7,956 nt of DNA from JAGVPT01 sp049578505 (GCA_049578505.1 JBAUMC010000126.1:1-7956), one strand, 5' to 3'. Shown: positions 1 through 6,299, counted from the stretch's first letter. Notes: generated by a model from the sequence alone, not told the origin. A program made the numbers and translations.

Positions 1-361
1 AACCGATTGGCAATACTGCGGTCAGGTATCCTTGCTGCAGCACGTTCAATGTGCTTCCGTTACCGGGTTGAACCAGATCGTTTGTCGGCCCAAAATCGAG
101 ATCCATCCGGAACCCAACCGGGGAGGCCTGTTTCTGTATGACAAGTTCTGCAAGGCTGAGAGTGAATTGGTTTTCCTGAATGTCAAAGTTCCTCAACTGG
201 TTTGTCTGTGTTGCCGGGCTGTTAAAATTCTTACTGTAATAGGCGTCAACAAAACCGCTCCACGTGACCGGCGTAGGTGCCGGCGCCGCAGCGGAGTCTG
301 CTGCATACGATATCGCAACGCAGCATAAAACTGCTGAAAGAAGAAGAATTGTGTATCTCAT
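1..361 (-). CDS. Outer-membrane beta-barrel porin, N-terminal part (cut by window edge)
   Basis: The first 120 codons of a minus-strand gene are present; the rest lies beyond the left edge. The product begins with a signal peptide (MRYTILLLSAVLCCVAISYA, probable cleavage near residue 20-21) and a short Ala/Pro-rich linker. From about residue 33 it reads like an outer-membrane barrel: WSGFVDAYYSKNF, then alternating polar/apolar strands with NQFTLSLAELVIQK and a GFRMDLDFGPTNDL segment. This pattern resembles the putative beta-barrel porin-2 type (BBP2) often found near kdp genes in FCB-group bacteria; the family assignment is from memory. The ATG at 361 has a good Shine-Dalgarno site (AAAGGAG about 8 nt upstream). 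It lies 67 nt downstream of the KdpD-like gene and is probably co-transcribed with it, suggesting a role in passing potassium or other ions through the outer membrane. Substrate specificity is inference. Confidence 0.75.
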   Translation of the reverse strand, partial: MRYTILLLSAVLCCVAISYAADSAAAPAPTPVTWSGFVDAYYSKNFNSPATQTNQLRNFDIQENQFTLSLAELVIQKQASPVGFRMDLDFGPTNDLVQPGNGSTLNVLQQGYLTAVLPIG

Positions 362-428
362 TTGGAACTCCTTTGAAATGTAAATGGTTCGTGTGTTTTA
401 TCAATAACCAATCGTGAGTCTTACTGAA

Positions 429-1082
429 CTACGATTCCTCCTGCCGCAGAATTAATTTCCGCATAATGAAAGGTTTCCTTCGAGTGAAAACCAGCGTAAA
501 AATATCGTCGTGGGGGAATCTTGTCAATTGATTCAAAGAGGCGGGAAAGCTCCTGGAGACATATTCAACCGCAGTTTTTAAATTATTCCCAAATGCAGAA
601 TAAGCAGAGGTGACGACACTGATACCCTGATCGACAAGGTCACGCACATTGTGATAACGCATTTCATTTGCCGAAACAGATATGTTGACATGTAAAAGGT
701 TGTCTATGATCACAACTTCTGGGTCTCGTCGGAGAATTGCTTCGTAGTCCATTTCGTAAAATTTGCTTTTTTTGAAAGAGACTTCTCGAGGCCGTACGAT
801 ATTCGACGCCGGGAAATCCACTTCCATCCGCTCTCCGTCTAATGCCACAACGGCGTCAACCCCCAGCGACAGAAGACGTTTACCTTCGTTGACCATGCCT
901 TCAAATAGATGGGGGAGGGGAACTCGAGTCACAAAGACTTTGAGATTCCCTGTGTTCGGTCTACCAACAAAGTCGCGAAAGTGCTCTGTTGAAAAAAGTG
1001 CATCGCTCTTCATTGCGCTGTGTTGCATACGCGTCGTCTTTGACGGAGAAATGCGCGGATCATTTGTTCTTTGATGAACCAT
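429..1082 (-). CDS. Standalone KdpD sensor-domain homologue lacking the Walker A loop
   Basis: A 217-residue soluble protein matching only the N-terminal domain of the osmosensitive K+ sensor kinase KdpD. Family signatures seen in order: strand GNLKVFV (45-51); helix EGKRLLSLGVDAVVAL (66-81), matching the EGHRLRAEGVDVVVG region; EMDYEAILRRDPEVVIID (110-127), matching the DLDAVLARRPELVLVDE Walker B segment; HVN (131-133) for HTN; MRYHNVRDLVDQGISVVTSAY (141-161 region), matching the KRWQDVEELLDAGIDVYTT block; and a closing FP-x(n)-DDIFTLVF (189-199). The nucleotide-binding loop, normally APGVGKT, is replaced by RVPLPHLF (about 53-60), and the Walker B glutamate is Asn (D127-N128), so ATP binding is unlikely. 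There is no universal-stress domain, membrane helix or kinase. The first 40 residues are unconserved in appearance. An in-frame TAA lies seven codons upstream, so ATG 1082 is the earliest start; its SD (AAGGC) is weak. Likely a regulatory or scaffold partner in Kdp control; function unproven. Confidence 0.75.
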   Translation of the reverse strand: MVHQRTNDPRISPSKTTRMQHSAMKSDALFSTEHFRDFVGRPNTGNLKVFVTRVPLPHLFEGMVNEGKRLLSLGVDAVVALDGERMEVDFPASNIVRPREVSFKKSKFYEMDYEAILRRDPEVVIIDNLLHVNISVSANEMRYHNVRDLVDQGISVVTSAYSAFGNNLKTAVEYVSRSFPASLNQLTRFPHDDIFTLVFTRRKPFIMRKLILRQEES

Positions 1083-1100
1083 GTGCGTTGCCTTAAAATA

Positions 1101-1127
1101 TTATTTCGGTGCCGTTAAAAGGCTCAA
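1101..1127 (-). other. Possible 8-codon leader ORF before the KdpD-like gene
   Basis: A strong SD (AAGGGAGG, core 1134-1139) sits 6 nt before a TTG codon that opens an 8-codon frame (MSLLTAPK, stop TAA at 1101-1103). No long frame uses this SD, while the downstream KdpD-like gene has only the weak AAGGC site (1090-1094). GCCTT inside the mini-ORF (1119-1123) is complementary to that AAGGC, so leader translation could affect access to the second start. It may equally be chance or part of an untranslated leader. Confidence 0.25.
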
Positions 1128-1152
1128 AGGTTTCCTCCCTTGATTGCTAGCT

Positions 1153-1181
1153 AATTTAAAATAGCCCTTTGCTGTAGGCAA
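1153..1181 (-). promoter_or_regulatory. Putative promoter for the KdpD-like gene (and porin)
   Basis: On the minus strand TTGCCT (1176-1181, four of six with TTGACA) and TAAATT (1153-1158, four of six with TATAAT) are separated by exactly 17 bases. Transcription would start near 1146, giving a leader of about 60 nt. The position after the kdp terminator and before the KdpD-like gene makes sense, but the match is moderate. Confidence 0.35.
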
Positions 1182-1238
1182 TGAAGAAAATGTAAAAAGG
1201 GAGGGAGAAGACGTAAGAAATCTATAAAAAACAAAGAT

Positions 1239-1252
1239 AATGACGGGTCATT
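1239..1252. repeat. Short perfect inverted repeat, operator-like
   Basis: AATGAC-GG-GTCATT is a 6+6 bp inverted repeat with a two-base centre. It lies between the kdp terminator and the putative promoter of the KdpD-like gene. The centre is too short for a stable RNA loop, so a protein-binding site is the more natural reading. One occurrence only; may be chance. Confidence 0.25.
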
Positions 1253-1277
1253 GCCCTTTCTTGGACCTCTCTAAAAC

Positions 1278-1310
1278 ACCTCGTCCCGTTCAAAATCCAC
1301 GGGACGAGGT
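1278..1310 (-). terminator. Intrinsic-type terminator after kdpB
   Basis: Perfect 12-bp inverted repeat: ACCTCGTCCCGT (1278-1289) and ACGGGACGAGGT (1299-1310) with a 9-nt loop. It starts 38 nt past the kdpB stop. On the minus strand the stem is followed by GTTTTAG, a short U-run consistent with termination; the plus-strand side has no T-run. It separates the kdp structural genes from the KdpD-like gene, although some read-through is possible given the short U-run. Confidence 0.75.
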
Positions 1311-1348
1311 AACTGTGTGCGAAGGATACAATGAAACAAGAATGTGCG

Positions 1349-3451
1349 TTACGTTAATTTCAACGCAACGAGAATCATATCGACAAGTTTAATCCCGAAG
1401 AAGGGAGCTATGATTCCGCCGACACCGTAAATGAACAAGTGTCTGCGTAGCAGTTGAATCGCACTCACAGCGCGATATTTAACTCCCTTCAGAGCTAACG
1501 GAATAAGTACAACAATAATTAGCGCATTGAAGATGACCGCTGAGAGTATAGCGCTTTCCGGTGTGGCAAGACCCATGATGTTCAGCGCGTTCAGGGCGGG
1601 ATACGTGGTAGCAAACGCCGCTGGAATGATTGCGAAATATTTTGCCACGTCGTTGGCGATGCTGAATGTCGTCAGCGTGCCACGAGTCATCAAAAGTTGT
1701 TTACCGATTTCAACGATTTCCAACAATTTCGTTGGATTGCTGTCGAGGTCGATCATGTTTGCCGCTTCGCGTGCAGATTGGGTGCCGGTGTTCATCGCGA
1801 CTGCAACATCGGCTTGAGCGAGGGCCGGCGCATCGTTTGTCCCGTCCCCCGTCATTGCAACAAGGCGGCCTCCTTTTTGATAATCGCGGATCAGCTTCAA
1901 CTTGTCTTCGGGCTTTGCTTCTGCAAGAAAATCATCGACGCCTGCCTCCGCTGCAATGGCAGTTGCGGTCAACCGATTGTCCCCGGTGATCATCACCGTT
2001 TTGATTCCCATCTTCCGCAGGTGTGCAAAACGCTCTTTAATTCCCCCCTTAACGATATCTTTAAGATGAATGACGCCGAGGACTTCTTTATTCTCTACGA
2101 CAACGAGAGGAGTGGCGCCCATGCGGCTGATATCCTGCACTAGCTGTTGAACTGCTGAAGGGAACTGGCCGCCTAATTGTTCGACATACACCTTGATTGC
2201 TTCAGCAGCACCTTTGCGGATTATCCGTTTGCCGTTTTTTCCTTCGGGCTGGATGTCCGCCCCGCTCATTCGCGTTTGCGCACTGAATTGGACAAAGTGT
2301 GCGGAGATTTCAGTGACTTTGCGTTCTCGAAGACCATGCTTCTCCTTCGCAAGAACAACGATCGAACGTCCTTCCGGTGTTTCGTCGGCAAGCGACGCGA
2401 GTTGCGCTGCATCGGCGAGACGTTCCTTCGTAATGCCGGGGGCCGGTGTGAACTCCGTAGCCATGCGGTTCCCGAGGGTTACGGTGCCGGTTTTATCGAG
2501 AAGCAAAACATCAACATCCCCTGCAGCCTCAATTGCCCGTCCGGAAGTGGCAATCACGTTATGCCGGATCATTCTATCCATGCCTGCGATGCCGATAGCA
2601 GAAAGAAGTCCGCCGATCGTCGTCGGAATGAGACATACGAGAAGCGCAACAAGCACGGTAACGGTGACGGGCGTTCCCTGTCCAGCAGCCTGAACACTGA
2701 ATAGAGAGAAGGGGAGCAGCGTCACGCAGACCATGAGGAAAATAATTGTGAATGCTGCGAGGAGGATGTTCAACGCAATCTCGTTCGGCGTCTTTTGCCT
2801 TTTTGCCCCTTCAATTAAATGGATCATGCGGTCGAGAAATCCGCCGCCGATTTCGGTTGTCGCGCGGATGATCAACCAGTCAGACAACACACGTGTTCCG
2901 CCGGTAACAGCGCTCCGGTCGCCGCCGGATTCGCGGATTACGGGCGCACTTTCTCCGGTGATTGCACTCTCATCCACAGAAGCGATCCCTTCGATAACCT
3001 CGCCGTCTACCGCGATCGTTTCGCCGGTTTCAACAAGGAACACATCCCCCTTGTGCAGAAGGGTCGACGTCACAACATCGAAGGCCGAACCGCGCTTGGG
3101 ACTCTTCAGACGTTTCGCTTTGGTCTCCTGGCGAGCTTTGCGCAGTGCTTCTGCCTGGGCCTTTCCGCGCCCCTCTGCGAGCGCCTCGGAGAAGTTTGCA
3201 AAAAGAACGGTGAACCAGAGCCAAAGCGAAACACCGCCGATGTACCAAGCAGCTGCTTCGCCGTGTCCGAATAATGCTTGAATCCATAATGCCATCGTAA
3301 GAACGCTTCCTACTTCAACAACAAACATCACCGGGTTGCGGACCATCAGGCGAGGATTCAATTTCATGATCGAGTCGACAATCGCGCGGCGATACATTTC
3401 GCCGGTCAGACCCAAAGGCTTCTTTAATTGTTGCGAATTCTGTGTTGTCAT
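1349..3451 (-). CDS. kdpB: Potassium-transporting ATPase ATP-binding subunit KdpB
   Basis: Catalytic P-type ATPase subunit of the KdpFABC complex in the inner membrane; hydrolyses ATP to drive K+ uptake through KdpA. With the ATG at 3451 the protein has 700 residues, close to the family's usual 680-700. Motifs: TGES actuator loop (165-168), whose Ser corresponds to the inhibitory phosphoserine of E. coli KdpB; membrane motif IPTTIGGLLSAIGIAG (275-290); phosphorylation site DKTGT (D319); KGAAEAI of the nucleotide domain (413-419); ITGDN (488-492); TGDGTNDAPAL (534-544). Paired hydrophobic helices lie near 40-60 and 70-88, at 228-280, and in the C-terminal region (about 590-700). The chosen start has a good SD (AAGGAAG, 8 nt away); a TTG six codons upstream overlaps that SD and is unlikely. 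It starts 31 nt after kdpA and ends just before a terminator. Nothing looks degraded. Confidence 0.97.
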   Translation of the reverse strand: MTTQNSQQLKKPLGLTGEMYRRAIVDSIMKLNPRLMVRNPVMFVVEVGSVLTMALWIQALFGHGEAAAWYIGGVSLWLWFTVLFANFSEALAEGRGKAQAEALRKARQETKAKRLKSPKRGSAFDVVTSTLLHKGDVFLVETGETIAVDGEVIEGIASVDESAITGESAPVIRESGGDRSAVTGGTRVLSDWLIIRATTEIGGGFLDRMIHLIEGAKRQKTPNEIALNILLAAFTIIFLMVCVTLLPFSLFSVQAAGQGTPVTVTVLVALLVCLIPTTIGGLLSAIGIAGMDRMIRHNVIATSGRAIEAAGDVDVLLLDKTGTVTLGNRMATEFTPAPGITKERLADAAQLASLADETPEGRSIVVLAKEKHGLRERKVTEISAHFVQFSAQTRMSGADIQPEGKNGKRIIRKGAAEAIKVYVEQLGGQFPSAVQQLVQDISRMGATPLVVVENKEVLGVIHLKDIVKGGIKERFAHLRKMGIKTVMITGDNRLTATAIAAEAGVDDFLAEAKPEDKLKLIRDYQKGGRLVAMTGDGTNDAPALAQADVAVAMNTGTQSAREAANMIDLDSNPTKLLEIVEIGKQLLMTRGTLTTFSIANDVAKYFAIIPAAFATTYPALNALNIMGLATPESAILSAVIFNALIIVVLIPLALKGVKYRAVSAIQLLRRHLFIYGVGGIIAPFFGIKLVDMILVALKLT

Positions 3452-3459
3452 TCGACTAT

Positions 3460-3467
3460 CTTCCTTC
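3460..3467 (-). promoter_or_regulatory. Ribosome binding site that fixes the kdpB start
   Basis: GAAGGAAG on the minus strand sits 8 nt before the ATG at 3451. The longest in-frame extension would begin at TTG 3469, whose last base falls in this SD, so the ATG is preferred. The site lies in the 31-nt gap between kdpA and kdpB. Confidence 0.7.
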
Positions 3468-3482
3468 AATGCTAAGTACGTT

Positions 3483-5225
3483 TCAGTGGAACATCATGAA
3501 ATGTTCTACAATTGGACCGAGTGCCAGAGCCGGCAGGAAGTTCAATGCCCCAACAATAAGCACTACAGCCACCAGCCAGAAAATGAATAGCGGAGTATGA
3601 GTTGGGAGCGTTCCCTCGCTCACGGGAACGAACTTCTTGCGCACGAGAGAACCTCCAAGCGCAAGCGTCGGTACCGCTAACCAGTATCGCCCGATTAACA
3701 TTGCGATCCCACCGGTAATATTATAGAAAGGTGTGTTCACGCTTGCTCCTGCAAATGCGCTTCCGTTGTTGTTCGCCTGCGACGTGAAAACGTACAAGAC
3801 TTCACTGAAACCATGCGGTCCGGGATTAAATATTCCGGCGATTCCCGACGGCGTCACTACAGCGATAGCAGTCAAAACAAGAACAGTGATCGGCATGATG
3901 AGAATGAGAAGCGAGGCCATCTTCATCTCGTATGCTTCAATTTTATGTCCCAAATATTCGGGCGTGCGTCCGACGAGAAGTCCTGCAACAAAGACAGCGA
4001 CAATAACAAACACAAGCATTCCGTATAATCCCGAGCCGACACCGCCGAAAACTACTTCGCCGAAATGAAGCATCACTAACGTGACAAAACCGCCGAGAGG
4101 GGTATAAGAATCATGCATCGAATTTACTGAGCCATTTGAGGCAGAGGTGGTTGCAGTCGCCCACAAGACTGAGTTCGGGATGCCAAAACGGACTTCTTTT
4201 CCTTCCATATTACCCCCCGGCTGAAGGCTGCTTGAGGTTTGATCGACGCCCATCGCAGTGAAAGTTGGGTTTCCACGTTCTTCAGACCATCCTGCAATAG
4301 CGAGGAACACAACGAAAATGACCATCATTGCTGCAAAGATTGACCACCCCTGGCGCGTATCCTTTACCATGAGGCCGTAGGTATAACAAAGTGACGCACC
4401 AATGAGCAATATTGCGAGCATCTCCAGGAAATCGGAAAGGGGAGTCGGATTTTCATACGGATGCGCCGAATTAACATTGAAGAAGCCGCCGCCGTTCGTG
4501 CCGAGCTGCTTGATAGCAATTTGAGAAGCGGCCGGACCCATCGCAACAACTTGTTCCGTCACCTTTGCTCCGCTAGTATCAGTTGTGGATTGCAGGAGGG
4601 GCGTAGAGACGTACGGCGAAAAATTCTGTACCGAACCTTGCCAGACGAGCACAAGCGCAAAGACAATAGAGAGGGGAAGCAGGATATACAAGGTGCTTCG
4701 CGTTAAATCGACCCAAAAATTTCCGAGTGTCTTGGCTGAATGGCGCGCAAGACCGCGAATGAAGAGAGCCAGAACCGCCATCCCCGTGGCGGCCGAAACG
4801 AAATTCTGCACGGTCAGTGCAAGCATTTGAGTCAAATAACTCATCGTCGTTTCTCCCCCGTATCCCTGCCAGTTTGTGTTTGTCGCAAAACTGACTGCTG
4901 TGTTGAAGGAGGAGTCCGGAGTAACTGCCGTCATGCCTTGCGGATTCAACGGAAGGAACTGTTGAAGGCGCTGAAGCGCGTAGACTACCAGAATCCCAAT
5001 GAAGTTGAAGAGGAGCATTGCAATCGCGTTCTCTTTCCAATCAAACTCTTCGTCCGGATTTATCTTTGACAAGCGGTATATGAATCGCTCGACCGGACCA
5101 AAAATCGGGTCGAGAAAAGTCCGCTCTCGTTGGTACACCCGCGCCATGAATGTGCCGAGCGGTTTGGCCAAGAGCGTCAGGACGGCGATGTAAAACACGA
5201 TTTGGAAAATTCCATTGATTGTCAT
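3483..5225 (-). CDS. kdpA: Potassium-transporting ATPase potassium-binding subunit KdpA
   Basis: Channel-like, K+-selecting subunit of KdpFABC, related to the Trk/Ktr superfamily, in the inner membrane. 580 residues, slightly longer than the 557 of E. coli. About ten hydrophobic helices are visible. The four pore-loop/selectivity-filter regions are intact: TNTNWQGYGGE (115-125), GTNGGGFFNVNSAHPYENP (242-260), FGGVGSGLYGM (393-403) and SQANNNGSAFAG (482-493). A charged loop EFDWKENAIAM (60-70) and VRFGIPNSVLWA (345-356) are also typical. The start ATG overlaps the kdpF stop (ATGA), and its SD (GGAG at 5234-5237) lies inside kdpF, so translation is probably coupled. kdpB follows after 31 nt. 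Nothing odd is seen within the protein itself. Confidence 0.97.
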   Translation of the reverse strand: MTINGIFQIVFYIAVLTLLAKPLGTFMARVYQRERTFLDPIFGPVERFIYRLSKINPDEEFDWKENAIAMLLFNFIGILVVYALQRLQQFLPLNPQGMTAVTPDSSFNTAVSFATNTNWQGYGGETTMSYLTQMLALTVQNFVSAATGMAVLALFIRGLARHSAKTLGNFWVDLTRSTLYILLPLSIVFALVLVWQGSVQNFSPYVSTPLLQSTTDTSGAKVTEQVVAMGPAASQIAIKQLGTNGGGFFNVNSAHPYENPTPLSDFLEMLAILLIGASLCYTYGLMVKDTRQGWSIFAAMMVIFVVFLAIAGWSEERGNPTFTAMGVDQTSSSLQPGGNMEGKEVRFGIPNSVLWATATTSASNGSVNSMHDSYTPLGGFVTLVMLHFGEVVFGGVGSGLYGMLVFVIVAVFVAGLLVGRTPEYLGHKIEAYEMKMASLLILIMPITVLVLTAIAVVTPSGIAGIFNPGPHGFSEVLYVFTSQANNNGSAFAGASVNTPFYNITGGIAMLIGRYWLAVPTLALGGSLVRKKFVPVSEGTLPTHTPLFIFWLVAVVLIVGALNFLPALALGPIVEHFMMFH

Positions 5226-5314
5226 TCAAACATCTCCGGCTTTAGTAGTGCAATAAATAAATAGATTAAAAGACCGAGAGCGATAATTCCTGATATCAGA
5301 TAGAGCCAGTTCAT
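5222..5314 (-). CDS. kdpF: Potassium-transporting ATPase small subunit KdpF
   Basis: A 30-residue, single-helix membrane peptide that stabilises the KdpFABC complex in known systems. The frame starts MNWLYLISGIIALG, has a hydrophobic helix from about residue 4 to 24, and ends with the typical LLKPE-x-F tail (LLKPEMFE). Length matches the family (about 29 residues). The ATG has an SD (GGGAG, 7 nt upstream). Its start overlaps the stop of the preceding small ORF, and its stop overlaps the kdpA start, both as ATGA, so it sits in a translationally coupled chain. Confidence 0.92.
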   Translation of the reverse strand: MNWLYLISGIIALGLLIYLFIALLKPEMFE

Positions 5315-5421
5315 TTGCTTTCTCCCGAATTAAATTCTCCAAGAATTTCACAAAGTCTCATCAATCCCCACGTCAGCAAAAAAGAGACCGCCACAATACC
5401 GATATACATGAGGTCGTCCAT
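5311..5421 (-). CDS. Small membrane protein (36 aa) coupled between kdpC and kdpF
   Basis: Unnamed ORF with strong gene signals. The ATG at 5421 follows the kdpC stop by 2 nt and has an SD (AAAGGAG) lying in the last kdpC codons. Its TGA overlaps the kdpF ATG. The peptide begins MDDLMYIGIVAVSFLLTWGL, giving one transmembrane helix (about 5-21), followed by a charged, soluble tail starting MRLCEILGEF (21-30). Two acidic residues at the N-terminus and Arg after the helix suggest the N-terminus is outside. I recall similar 35-50-residue peptides with a W-x(5)-C-E pattern just upstream of kdpF in other bacteria, but cannot verify this here. A fifth, KdpF-like component of the pump or a regulator of it are both possible; function is unknown. 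Confidence 0.75.
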   Translation of the reverse strand: MDDLMYIGIVAVSFLLTWGLMRLCEILGEFNSGESK

Positions 5422-5423
5422 TG

Positions 5424-6017
5424 TTATTTCTCCTTTGATACGGTTTGAGTTTCATCCAGCGCGAGATTGAGCTCCAGCACGTTGACACGCGATTCTCCGA
5501 GAAAGCCTAATTGTCTTCCCTCGGTGTATTGATCGACCAGAGAGTGGACTTGCTCTGCACTCAACGATCGTACTCGAGCTACGCGCGGAATCTGATACAG
5601 CGCTGCTGCGACACTGATGTGAGGGTCGAGACCGCTTGCCGATGCGGTAACCAGATCGACGGGAATCGGCTGGGTGTTCAGCGAATCGGCTGTTTTGAGG
5701 TCCTGCACTCTCTTTTTTACGGCGTCGAGGAGGGCCGGATTAAGCGGTCCATAATTTGATCCGGATGAAGCCCCCGCATTGTAAGCGTACGGACCCGTTG
5801 CAGACAAGCGGCTCCAAAAATATTTCGGGTCGCTGAAGGGTTGTCCAATCAGCTCTGAGCCGAGAATCTTTCCCTCTTTCTTTATAAAACTTCCGTTTGC
5901 CCTTCCCGGAAAAACAACCTGTGCGATTCCGGTGACAACCAGAGGATAAACTACTCCGGTAATCAGGCTGAACAGAATGAAAACAACGAGCGTGGGGCGA
6001 AGCTGCTTCTTAAACAT
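5424..6017 (-). CDS. kdpC: Potassium-transporting ATPase subunit KdpC
   Basis: Accessory subunit of KdpFABC with one N-terminal membrane helix (about 8-35) and a periplasmic domain. 197 residues, normal for the family (about 190). Motifs: RPTLVVFILFSLITGVVYPL at the N-terminus; GSELIGQPFSDPKYFWSR (53-70); NYGPLNPAL (88-96); the hallmark VTASASGLDPHIS (123-135) with A138 onward leading into IPRVARVR (143-150); and the terminal VNVLELNLAL (178-187). The start ATG has an SD (AAGGA, 5-6 nt away). Unusually it is the first gene of the operon, ahead of the small ORF, kdpF, kdpA and kdpB; in most operons it is last. The gene is intact, with no sign of a second kdpC behind kdpB. Confidence 0.96.
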   Translation of the reverse strand: MFKKQLRPTLVVFILFSLITGVVYPLVVTGIAQVVFPGRANGSFIKKEGKILGSELIGQPFSDPKYFWSRLSATGPYAYNAGASSGSNYGPLNPALLDAVKKRVQDLKTADSLNTQPIPVDLVTASASGLDPHISVAAALYQIPRVARVRSLSAEQVHSLVDQYTEGRQLGFLGESRVNVLELNLALDETQTVSKEK

Positions 6018-6097
6018 AATGATCCTTATCGTTGTTGATCCCTGAATGACGATTTCAAGTGCGTGTGGTTTAAATTCATGATTAATTTATCGGCACC

Positions 6098-6126
6098 AAT
6101 ATAAAATGTGACATGAAAGACCGCAA
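6098..6126 (-). promoter_or_regulatory. Putative kdp operon promoter
   Basis: On the minus strand TTGCGG (6121-6126) and TATATT (6098-6103, five of six with TATAAT) are separated by exactly 17 bases. Transcription would begin near 6091, leaving a leader of about 74 nt before the kdpC ATG. The -35 box is weak (three of six), as expected for a promoter that needs an activator. Confidence 0.45.
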
Positions 6127-6155
6127 TGAGGAAGCCATAAAAAGGAAGGCAAAGA

Positions 6156-6173
6156 GTATAAAAAAACCATAAA
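6156..6173 (-). promoter_or_regulatory. KdpE-box-like direct repeat upstream of kdp promoter
   Basis: The minus strand reads TTTATGG-TTTT-TTTATAC: two T-rich half-sites 11 bp apart. The E. coli KdpE site, as I recall it, is TTTATAC-TTTT-TTTACAC, with the same half-site length and spacing. The element is centred about 74 bp upstream of the predicted start of transcription, a suitable place for an activator. A/T-rich sequence makes chance likeness possible, and no kdpE gene is in the window. Confidence 0.35.
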
Positions 6174-6267
6174 AGTGGTGGTATGCTCTCGCCAGGAGCG
6201 CTTATTTGACTGTCCCTCCTTTCAAAAAACCGTTCAGATAGATGGAATTTCATGCAGATTTCTTCTG

Positions 6268-6299
6268 TTTGAACATCGCCAAAAAATTCCCTACCTTAG
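6268..6299 (+). promoter_or_regulatory. Putative promoter for the phosphatase gene
   Basis: TTGAAC (6269-6274) and TACCTT (6292-6297) are 17 bases apart. The same stretch also fits the Bacteroidota form TTTG (6268-6271) - 20 bases - TACCTTAG (consensus TAnnTTTG, one mismatch). Transcription would start near 6305, so the ATG at 6341 rather than the one at 6242 would be used. Confidence 0.4.

Noticed and set aside
32..328. Plus-strand frame opposite the porin start
   Set aside because: Cys/Arg-rich shadow of the signal peptide and barrel sequence on the other strand.
362..428. Terminator or promoter between the KdpD-like gene and the porin
   Set aside because: No convincing hairpin with a U-run and no promoter pair was found, so co-transcription is the simplest reading.
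2177..3281. Several plus-strand frames of 150-180 codons opposite kdpB
   Set aside because: They are antisense to conserved kdpB motifs, lack recognisable domains, and are rich in Arg/Ser/Pro as expected of shadow frames.
3452..3469. Longer kdpB beginning at TTG 3469 (706 residues)
   Set aside because: The TTG overlaps the SD that serves the ATG at 3451, has no SD of its own at proper distance, and the extra residues look unlike the family.
4579..5040. 153-codon minus-strand frame inside kdpA
   Set aside because: It lies wholly within the well-supported kdpA in another frame and shows no recognisable domain; a shadow frame.
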